A DNA stretch of 35,643 nucleotides from NCBI RefSeq assembly GCF_001542415.1, contig NZ_LNCU01000082.1, positions 45,256 to 80,898 of the forward strand, written 5' to 3'. The stretch is from Bradyrhizobium macuxiense. Lineage in GTDB: Bacteria; Pseudomonadota; Alphaproteobacteria; Rhizobiales; Xanthobacteraceae. The notes beneath the pieces are model-generated. The model was not told the DNA's origin and made no database searches. It worked only from the letters and a program-made list of their open reading frames with translations. Shown here piece after piece: positions 15,629 to 21,913 of the stretch (position 1 is its first letter; each line of letters opens with the position of its first letter). A program made the position numbers and the translations under genes.

Positions 15629-15655
15629 CCGTCATTACGAGCCAACGGGTCGCGC
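15629..15655. repeat. Fragment of a type A/E palindromic repeat
   Basis: The stretch CCGTCATTACGAGCCAACGG, continuing GTCGCGC, matches the outer end of type E (CCGTCATTGCGAG) joined to the reverse complement of the type A inner segment (GCGCGACCCGTTGGCT). It looks like one surviving end of a decayed repeat. Confidence 0.5.
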
Positions 15656-15825
15656 CGACACCGCTGCGCCACTCCGCAGCCGCCACTGCGCCATCACCGT
15701 GCCGCGCGGAAACCTCAATCGAACCAGTTCCTTCTCCGCCGCGTCTCACCACGAGCAAAGGTGCTCCCGCGACGTGGCGCGCCTTCAGGTCTCGCGCGCG
15801 ACGCGATGTTTTCCGGAGGGATATC

Positions 15826-17496
15826 ATGCGATTGATTGCGAACTGTCTCGTTACCACCAGCCTGGTGCTGGTCAGTGCTCTCGCCGCCCGGCCGCTCCAC
15901 GCGGCCGATCTCGACGCGACGTCCAATGTCGACGCAGTCACCGTTTATCCCGACGGTGCGAGCGTCACCCGCGTCATCACGCTGGATCTGCCTGCCGGCG
16001 GCAACACCCTCGTCGCCAAGGACTTCCCGTTGCTGCTCGATCCGTCCTCGCTGCGGGTCGAAGGTGAGGCGGGCGCGAGGCTTTCCATCGGCGCGATCGA
16101 CACGCGGCAGCCTCCCGTGGCGGTGCCGGCGAACCTGCCCGAGATCGACAAGCATATCGAAGCGCTCAAGGACGAGCGCGCCGATCTGCAGGGGACGATT
16201 GCGGCAGCCGAGGCGCGGCGCAAATTTGCCACTCGTTTTGCCGAGGCCTCGCCGGCGGGTCTCGGCGAGAAGGGCGAAGCGCGACCGCTCAGCGATTGGC
16301 GCGCGGCCTTCGCTGCCGTCGCGGACGAGGTCGCCAGCGCCGATAGCGCGATCCGTGACGCCAAGCGCAAGCAGCGCGATATCGATCGCGAGGTCGCCCG
16401 GCTCGAATCCGACCGTGCCGCCAAGCCGCCAAGCAAACTGGAGGTACGGATCGACGTTGCGTCCACGGCCGCGACCAAGGCGACGCTGCGGGTCACCTAT
16501 TCGGTGCCCAACGCGCATTGGACCCCGCTCTATGATGCCCGCCTCGACACCGGCGCGAAGGATCGCAAGCCGGCGATGGAACTGGTGCGGCGCGCCGAGA
16601 TCACGCAATCGACGGGCGAGGACTGGTCGAACGTCACGCTCGGCGTCTCCACTGTCCGCGCCGCGCGCGGTGGCAACGCACCCGATCTCAATTCGCTGAC
16701 TGTGCGATACCCGCTGCCGCCTCGGCCGCCGATGGAGGCAGCCAAGGCATTATTGGACAGTATGCCGCGCTCGGCGCTCGCGCCTGCGCCCGAGGTCGAT
16801 CAGGCCGCGGTTTCCATTGCCGGACTTGCCAAGGAGCGAGAGGCGACCCCCGAGGTCGGGGCTTTCCAGGCTACCTTCAAGATTCCCGGCCGCGTCAGCG
16901 TCGCTGCCAATGAGGGTGCGAAAAGCCTGCGCATCTCGACGGCGGCGATCGCGCCTGATCTCGCGATCCGCGCGGTTCCGGTGATCGATCCCACCGCTTT
17001 CCTCGAAGCGAGCTTCGTGCAAGACGACGACGCGCCGCTATTGCCGGGGCGGGTCTCGATCTACCGCGACGGCATTTTCGTCGGCCGCGGCCGGATGGCC
17101 GCGACGGCGAAGGACGAGACGGTGCGGCTCGGCTTCGGGGCCGATGACAAGGTCAAGATCGAGCGTACCGTGGTGAAGCGCAACGAGGGCTCCGCCGGCT
17201 TGATCGTGACGACGTCGAAGACCGACGAGCGTGTGTTCAAGACCACGGTACGCAATGGTCACGATTTCCCGATCAAGGTCGCGATCCAGGATCAGCTGCC
17301 GGTCAGCGAGAACGACGACATCCTGGTCGAGATGCTGCCGTCGAGCACGCCCGCCACCACGACCAACCTTCGCGACCGACGCGGCGTGCTGGAATGGGCG
17401 TTCGAGGCCAAGCCGAGCGAAGTCCGCGACATCAACTTCGCCTGGCGGGTGCGCTGGCCGAAGGACAAGGGCGTCGTGATGGTGCCGGCGGGCTAG
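15826..17496 (+). CDS. Mucoidy inhibitor A / DUF4139 family secreted protein
   Basis: 556 residues from ATG 15826, with CGGAGGG 6 bases upstream; the frame is open for another 258 bases upstream but that region is repeat-like and lacks a signal peptide. The signal peptide ends around RPLHAAD. Residues about 30-120 form the N-terminal domain (VDAVTVYPDGASVTRVITLDLPAG, typical of DUF4140/MuiA). A coiled coil with KDERADLQGTIAAAEARRK and DAKRKQRDIDREVARLESDRA follows at about 110-210, then a DUF4139 beta domain with the diagnostic YSVPNAHWTPLYDARLDT, ITQSTGEDWSNVTLGVST and LPGRVSIYRDGIFVGRG. The family is named after a Pseudomonas-linked mucoidy phenotype, but its biochemical role is unknown. 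Probably periplasmic. It stands alone between two terminator-like structures. Confidence 0.88.
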   Translation: MRLIANCLVTTSLVLVSALAARPLHAADLDATSNVDAVTVYPDGASVTRVITLDLPAGGNTLVAKDFPLLLDPSSLRVEGEAGARLSIGAIDTRQPPVAVPANLPEIDKHIEALKDERADLQGTIAAAEARRKFATRFAEASPAGLGEKGEARPLSDWRAAFAAVADEVASADSAIRDAKRKQRDIDREVARLESDRAAKPPSKLEVRIDVASTAATKATLRVTYSVPNAHWTPLYDARLDTGAKDRKPAMELVRRAEITQSTGEDWSNVTLGVSTVRAARGGNAPDLNSLTVRYPLPPRPPMEAAKALLDSMPRSALAPAPEVDQAAVSIAGLAKEREATPEVGAFQATFKIPGRVSVAANEGAKSLRISTAAIAPDLAIRAVPVIDPTAFLEASFVQDDDAPLLPGRVSIYRDGIFVGRGRMAATAKDETVRLGFGADDKVKIERTVVKRNEGSAGLIVTTSKTDERVFKTTVRNGHDFPIKVAIQDQLPVSENDDILVEMLPSSTPATTTNLRDRRGVLEWAFEAKPSEVRDINFAWRVRWPKDKGVVMVPAG

Positions 17497-17512
17497 AGCC
17501 CCTGTCGGGCTC
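17496..17512 (+). terminator. Possible short terminator hairpin
   Basis: GAGCCC-CTGTC-GGGCTC overlaps the last base of the MuiA-family stop codon and is followed by CAGCCTTATTATT. The stem is short and the T-rich tract interrupted, so this is tentative. The segment GAACCGGATCCACTTCGCTC just downstream looks like a motif that recurs between Bradyrhizobium genes. Confidence 0.4.
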
Positions 17513-17664
17513 CAGCCTTATTATTCAATGCGTTTTCTTCACGCGAACCGGATCCACTTCGCTCGAAAACGCTATGGGTGACCTGCGCTGGGTGCCGATG
17601 ACATCGTTCCCGATCTCGGGCATGAAATTGCCAAAGGCAACAAAGCCGGAGATCGGGAGGACCC

Positions 17665-18501
17665 ATGAGCTACCAGCACATCATCGTCGACGATCCGCGC
17701 CCGCGCGTCCGCCGCATTACGCTCAATCGCCCAGAGAAGCGCAATGCGCTGAACAACCGGTTGCGCGGCGAGATCTTCGAGGCGTTGGAACAGGCCGACC
17801 GCGATCCGGGTATTTCCATCTCGATCGTGCGCGGCGTGGGTCCGTGCTTCTCCGCCGGCTATGATCTCTCGGCCGACAATCGCGTCGACCAGCCCTATCA
17901 TTCGGCCTCCGGCCCCGGGCAATGGTCGCGCCATGTGGTCGAGGGCTGGTTCTCGATCTGGGATCTCGCCAAGCCCGTGATCGCGCAGGTGCACGGCTAT
18001 TGCCTCGCGGGCGGCACCGAGCTCGCGACCGCTTGCGACGTCGTCTATGTCGCCGACGATGCCCAGATCGGTTATCCGCCGGTGCGGCTGATGAGCCCAC
18101 CCGACATGCAGTATCACCCCTGGCTGGTCGGCATGCGCCGCGCCATGGAACTGATGCTCACGGGCGATGCGATGTCCGGTCGCGAGGCTGCCGAATGGGG
18201 CTATGCGACGCGCTCGTTCCCGCTCGCCGAGCTGGAGGCAAGGACGCTCGATTTCGCCGAGCGCGCGGCCAAGGTGCCGATCGAACTGCAGCAGCTCAAC
18301 AAGCGCTCGGTACACCGCGCGATGGAGATCATGGGCGCCCGCGCCGCGATGCGTGCCGGCACCGAAATCCAGGCACTGGCCTTCACGACGGAAGCGAGCA
18401 AGGCCTACATGTCCGGCTTCCGCCGCGACGGCGCCAGCGTGAAGGCGCAGCTCGACCAGCGCGACACGACGTTCGGGGACTACCGGACGAAGAAGGAGTG
18501 A
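17665..18501 (+). CDS. Enoyl-CoA hydratase/isomerase (crotonase) superfamily protein
   Basis: 278 residues, with GGGAGGACCC just before the ATG. The crotonase fold is shown by LNRPEKRNALNNRLRGEI (CoA-binding region), the first oxyanion-hole segment FSAGYDL (63-68) and the second YCLAGGTELATACDVVY (112-128). Glu119 sits where catalytic Glu144 of rat crotonase lies, but the segment that normally reads A/QPE and supplies the second glutamate is YPPV here (Pro139). Standard hydration of 2-enoyl-CoA is therefore doubtful; isomerase, hydrolase or another CoA-thioester reaction is possible. No fatty-acid operon surrounds it, and the convergent hmu operon follows after 85 bases. Confidence 0.88.
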   Translation: MSYQHIIVDDPRPRVRRITLNRPEKRNALNNRLRGEIFEALEQADRDPGISISIVRGVGPCFSAGYDLSADNRVDQPYHSASGPGQWSRHVVEGWFSIWDLAKPVIAQVHGYCLAGGTELATACDVVYVADDAQIGYPPVRLMSPPDMQYHPWLVGMRRAMELMLTGDAMSGREAAEWGYATRSFPLAELEARTLDFAERAAKVPIELQQLNKRSVHRAMEIMGARAAMRAGTEIQALAFTTEASKAYMSGFRRDGASVKAQLDQRDTTFGDYRTKKE

Positions 18502-18586
18502 GGGCTGAGCGGCGTCGCTCCGGCGCCTCTGAAATACTGGATCGCCCGGTCCGCAGATCTAGCCCGGCCCATGGCGAAAGACTGGA

Positions 18587-19390
18587 CTATTGTCGCGTCT
18601 GGATCGGCCGCATGGTCTGCGGCAGCACGAACGGCACACCCCGGTCGGTGTGCGCGATCGCGGCGTCGATCTCGAATATCTCCCGGATGGTCTCCGGCCG
18701 CATCACAGCGGCGCGGTCGCCGTCGATGGCGAGCCGGCCGCGATGCAGCAGCAGGATCCGGTCGGCAAACCGCATCGCGAGATTGAGATCGTGCAGGATC
18801 GCTATCACGGCGGTGCCACGCTCGGCGCGCCGCCTTGCGCTCTCGACCAGGTCGATCTGATATCGCAGGTCGAGGCCCGATGTCGGCTCATCCAGCAGCA
18901 ACAGGCCGGGTCCGTGCTTGATCTCGCCGCGGGCGAGCTGCACCAGCACGCGCGCGAAATGCGCGCGCTGCTGCTCGCCGCCGGACAGCGTCGGCAACTG
19001 CCGCGCGCGGAAATGCGCTAGTCCTACCTCGTCCAGCGCGGCCTCGACCAGCCCGCGTGCCGCGGCGCGCGGGCTTTCACCGGCGCCCATGGTGACTATC
19101 TCCTCGACGGTGAACGGGAAAGTGACGGTGACATGTTGCGACAGCATGGCGCGATGCTGCGCCAGCTCGCGCGGTCCGTAGACATGGACATCGCGCTGTT
19201 TCAGCCGGATCGCCCCGTGCGAGGGGCGAAGATCGCCGGACAACATCCGCAGCAGGGTCGATTTGCCGGCGCCGTTGGGACCGACGATCGCAACCATCTC
19301 GCCGGCGCCGATCCGCAGCGAGACGGCATCGACCAGGGTCGCACCGCCGACCGTCATCGACACCGATTGCACCTCAAGCAGGTCGGTCAT
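18587..19390 (-). CDS. hmuV: Heme ABC transporter ATPase
   Basis: 267 residues. Powers import of heme across the inner membrane with HmuU and HmuT. Walker A GPNGAGKST (37-45), Q-loop region around MLSQHVTVTFPFTVEE, signature LSGGEQQR, Walker B LLLLDEPTSGLD and H-loop ILHDLNLA are all intact. The start at 19390 overlaps the hmuU stop by 4 bases (ATGA), indicating translational coupling. The reading frame remains open far upstream through hmuU, but that is a high-GC shadow. Last gene of the minus-strand hmuPTUV operon; it converges on the crotonase gene. Confidence 0.95.
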   Translation of the reverse strand: MTDLLEVQSVSMTVGGATLVDAVSLRIGAGEMVAIVGPNGAGKSTLLRMLSGDLRPSHGAIRLKQRDVHVYGPRELAQHRAMLSQHVTVTFPFTVEEIVTMGAGESPRAAARGLVEAALDEVGLAHFRARQLPTLSGGEQQRAHFARVLVQLARGEIKHGPGLLLLDEPTSGLDLRYQIDLVESARRRAERGTAVIAILHDLNLAMRFADRILLLHRGRLAIDGDRAAVMRPETIREIFEIDAAIAHTDRGVPFVLPQTMRPIQTRQ

Positions 19391-20487
19391 AGCGAGACTA
19401 GGCCGCGCTGGCGCAGCAGCATCGCGAGGAAGAACGGCGCGCCGATCGCAGCAGTCAGGATGCCGATCGGCATCTCCGCCGGCGCGACGATGGTCCGCGC
19501 CACTGTATCGGCGCCGACCAGCAGGATGGCGCCAAGCAGCGCGGAGGCCGGCAGCAGCAGGCGATGCGAGGGACCGATCACCAGCCGCAACAGATGCGGC
19601 ACCACGATGCCGACGAATCCGACCACGCCGCAGACGGAGACCGCGACGCCGGTCATCGCCGACACCAGCACGATCGAGATCCGCTTCAGCCGCTCGACAT
19701 CGACGCCACTGTGGAACGCCTCCGCTTCGCCGAGCACGAGCACGTCGAGCCCGCGTGCGATCGAGAGGCAGGCGACAAGAGCGATCGCCAGCACCGGCGC
19801 CAGCGTCGCGACCTTGGCCCAGGCCGCGCCGCTCAGCGACCCCAGCAGCCAGAAGGTGATGTCGCGGAGCTGGCGGTCGTCGGCGGCAAACACCAATAGC
19901 CCGATGCCGGCATTGGCGATCGCGGCGATCGCGAGGCCCGCCAGCAGGAAGATCGCGATCGAGGTCCGGCCGCCGCGGCTTGCGATGGCATAGAGGATCA
20001 TGGTCGTGAGCAACGAGCCGCCGAAGGCCGCGATCGGCAGCAGCTGGTTTTGCAGGAAGCGCAGGCTTTCGCCGAGGTGGCTGTCGGTGAACACTATGGC
20101 CGCCGCGGCGGCAAAGGCGCCGCCCGAGGAGACGCCGACCAGCGCGGGATCGGCGAGCGGGTTGCGGAACAGGCCCTGCATGATCGCGCCGGAGACGGCG
20201 AGCAGCCCACCGATCATCGCGGCGGCCGCGATCCGCGGGATCCGGATCGACCACAGCACGAGCTGGTCACGCGCCAATAGCTGATAGCCCGCACCATCGA
20301 TCCAGAGTCCGAGTGCAGCCGGAAGCCGCGCCGGCGGAATGCCCGCGGCGCCGACGGTCAGTGCGATCAGGGCGGTGCCGGCGAGCGCAGCGAGCAGGCA
20401 AAGCAACGTGAGCGAGGCGGCAGGCCGCAGGGAAGCGCCGACCCGGCGTTTCACACCATGTGAACTGCCTTCCGCCAGCACGCTCAT
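19387..20487 (-). CDS. hmuU: Heme ABC transporter permease (FecCD family)
   Basis: 366 residues with the nine to ten hydrophobic helices of the BtuC/FecCD permease fold. Characteristic parts are LWSIRIPRIAAAAMIGGLLAVSGAIMQGLFRNPLADPALVGVSSGG, GLAIAAIANAGI, SVCGVVGFVGIVVPHLLRLVIGPSHR (the cytoplasmic coupling region that meets HmuV) and PAEMPIGILTAAIGAPFFLAMLLR. The N-terminal 25 residues are basic. It overlaps hmuT by 4 bases at its start and hmuV by 4 bases at its end, so the three are one coupled unit. The inner-membrane channel for heme received from HmuT. Confidence 0.95.
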   Translation of the reverse strand: MSVLAEGSSHGVKRRVGASLRPAASLTLLCLLAALAGTALIALTVGAAGIPPARLPAALGLWIDGAGYQLLARDQLVLWSIRIPRIAAAAMIGGLLAVSGAIMQGLFRNPLADPALVGVSSGGAFAAAAAIVFTDSHLGESLRFLQNQLLPIAAFGGSLLTTMILYAIASRGGRTSIAIFLLAGLAIAAIANAGIGLLVFAADDRQLRDITFWLLGSLSGAAWAKVATLAPVLAIALVACLSIARGLDVLVLGEAEAFHSGVDVERLKRISIVLVSAMTGVAVSVCGVVGFVGIVVPHLLRLVIGPSHRLLLPASALLGAILLVGADTVARTIVAPAEMPIGILTAAIGAPFFLAMLLRQRGLVSL

Positions 20488-21434
20488 TGCCGGCAGTTCG
20501 CGGTCAACACGGCCGGCTTGAAGGTTTCGTCCCGCGCGGCCAGCGCCGGATAAAGCTTGAGCGAGAGATCGTGCGCGGCAGCGGCGGTGCGCGGCCCGAA
20601 GCCGAGCAGGTAGAGCCCTTCCATCGAGATGAAGGCCTTGTTGGTCGCGACCGGCGTCAGCGCGAAGGCCGGATGGGTGAAGATCGATTGCGCATCGAGC
20701 GAGTCCTTGCCGCGCTCGATCGACAGCACGACATCGGGCTTCGCTGCGACGATGGCCTCGTCGTTGATCGGCTTGTAGCCGTCATAACCGTCAATCGCGT
20801 TGACGCCGCCGGCGAGCCGGATGATCTCGTCCGCCGCGGTCTTGTGACCCGCGGCCATCGCACGGCCGTTCAGGAGCGACATCACGAACATCACGCGCAC
20901 CGGCTTCGTCACCCTGGCGCGCAGTGTACGTAGTTGCGCAAGGTCGGTTTCCACCGCCGCGCTCAGACAGGCGGCGCGCGGATCGGCGTCCATCGCGTGG
21001 CCGACCAGCCTGATCTTATCGACCAGCCCGGCCTCCGTGAACGTCTCCGGCACCAGCACCAGCGGCACTTTCGCGGCCTCCAGCACATCCATGGTCTCCT
21101 TCGGGCCGGAGCCCTGCACCGCGAGCACCAGCGTCGGGTGGAGACCAAGTACGCCCTCGGGTGACAGCTGACGCATGTAGCCGACGTCGGGCTTCTCGCG
21201 CAGCGCGGACGGCGGATAGAGGCTGGTCGAGTCGATGCCGGCGATGCGGCCCTCGAAGCCGAGCGCATAAAGAATCTCGGTGATCGCGCCGCCGATCGAG
21301 ACGATCCGCGACGGATCGTCGATCACGACGTCGCGGTCCCGCGCGTCGTGCACGGTGAGACCCTCGGCGGTCGCCATGCCTGATGGCAGCAGGCAGCAGA
21401 GGGTGAGCAAAGCGAGCGTGCGGCAAATTGTCAT
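20484..21434 (-). CDS. hmuT: Periplasmic heme-binding protein
   Basis: 316 residues with a signal peptide (MTICRTLALLTLCCLLPSGMATA). This is the substrate-binding component of the heme ABC transporter: it receives heme from the outer-membrane receptor and delivers it to HmuU. The cluster-A fold is evident in RIVSIGGAITEILYALGFEGRIAGID. The segment SLYPPSALREKPDVGYMRQL includes the tyrosine of YPP that in HmuT/PhuT/ShuT proteins ligates heme iron. LAAGGVNAID-type and DVVLS segments follow in the second lobe. The start at 21434 is 7 bases after the hmuP stop. Confidence 0.94.
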   Translation of the reverse strand: MTICRTLALLTLCCLLPSGMATAEGLTVHDARDRDVVIDDPSRIVSIGGAITEILYALGFEGRIAGIDSTSLYPPSALREKPDVGYMRQLSPEGVLGLHPTLVLAVQGSGPKETMDVLEAAKVPLVLVPETFTEAGLVDKIRLVGHAMDADPRAACLSAAVETDLAQLRTLRARVTKPVRVMFVMSLLNGRAMAAGHKTAADEIIRLAGGVNAIDGYDGYKPINDEAIVAAKPDVVLSIERGKDSLDAQSIFTHPAFALTPVATNKAFISMEGLYLLGFGPRTAAAAHDLSLKLYPALAARDETFKPAVLTANCRQ

Positions 21435-21441
21435 CGGAGCG

Positions 21442-21648
21442 TCACTTGGTCAGGATCAGCTTGTTTTGCGAGGTCAGCCGCAACCGGTAATTCTCCTCGC
21501 CATGCGCGATGATGATCTCGCGTTCGGTCGCGAACAGGTCGCGGCTGTCGATGCGATTTCCGTGCATGACGAGCGTTTTGGCTGTGTCAGAAGGGTTTTC
21601 CGCATGCCTTCCGGCTGCGCCGATATCGTCTCCGGAAGTTGCCGACAT
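21442..21648 (-). CDS. hmuP: Hemin uptake protein HemP/HmuP
   Basis: 68 residues from ATG 21648. The C-terminal half carries the HemP signature (RIDSRDLFATEREIIIAHGEENYRLRLTSQNKLILTK, split here only by reading: RIDSRDLF, then HGEENYRLRLT, then KLILTK). In B. japonicum HmuP was reported to act with Irr as a co-activator of heme-utilisation genes; transfer of that role here is inference. The frame stays open to a start at 21792, but that would include a plausible promoter and the dyad, and HemP proteins are short. AGGGACA precedes the ATG closely. First gene of hmuPTUV, divergent from hmuR. Confidence 0.88.
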   Translation of the reverse strand: MSATSGDDIGAAGRHAENPSDTAKTLVMHGNRIDSRDLFATEREIIIAHGEENYRLRLTSQNKLILTK

Positions 21649-21692
21649 TGTCCCTGGTGCTGCGCTTTCGAATTCTTCGGATGTTGCCTGCT

Positions 21693-21720
21693 TGTATAAG
21701 CGGGCGAAGGCGCATTCCAA
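21693..21720 (-). promoter_or_regulatory. Candidate hmuP promoter
   Basis: On the minus strand TTGGAA (21720-21715) and TATACA (21698-21693) are 16 bases apart, 4 of 6 matches each to the sigma-70 consensus. They would give a leader of roughly 40 bases before the hmuP ATG. The dyad at 21730-21746 is 9 bases upstream of the -35, where an activator could sit. Confidence 0.5.
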
Positions 21721-21729
21721 CGGCTGCAC

Positions 21730-21746
21730 TTTACAATCGATGTAAA
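21730..21746. promoter_or_regulatory. 17-bp dyad in the hmuP/hmuR intergenic region
   Basis: TTTACAATCGATGTAAA has 6-bp perfect arms TTTACA/TGTAAA around 5 bases. It lies between the divergent hmuP and hmuR promoters. The 17-bp length and TTTA/TAAA ends recall the iron control element bound by Irr as I remember it, though the inner bases differ. An operator for iron or heme control is likely; the regulator is not established. Confidence 0.55.
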
Positions 21747-21762
21747 CAGTGCCGCCGCATTC

Positions 21763-21791
21763 TTGACCGTTTTGTTGCTGGCACGTAACCA
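21763..21791 (+). promoter_or_regulatory. Possible hmuR promoter
   Basis: TTGACC (21763-21768) matches the -35 consensus in 5 of 6 positions. At 17 bases downstream the sequence TAACCA is a poor -10, which would fit an activator-dependent promoter. The dyad lies 16 bases upstream of the -35. It would give an untranslated leader of about 115 bases. Tentative. Confidence 0.35.
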
Positions 21792-21913
21792 ATCATGACA
21801 CGATGTGAGTGCGTGGCTCGCATCGCAATGAAGTCGTTAGCCAGCAAGCCGCTCGCATGTTGCAGAGCGCACGCCAGCCAAACCGAAGAATCGATCATCG
21901 GGCTGGGGCTAGT

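Noticed and set aside
15568..15825. N-terminal extension of the MuiA-family protein
   Set aside because: It contains a repeat fragment and the thiolase terminator; the signal peptide starts at 15826 after a strong ribosome-binding site.
19391..20254. Upstream extension of the hmuV frame through hmuU
   Set aside because: hmuU is encoded in another frame with a clear permease sequence; the ATG at 19390 gives the normal HmuV N-terminus.
21649..21792. Longer HmuP starting at 21792
   Set aside because: It would include the dyad and the candidate promoter; HemP proteins are short and the extra residues show no similarity to the family.
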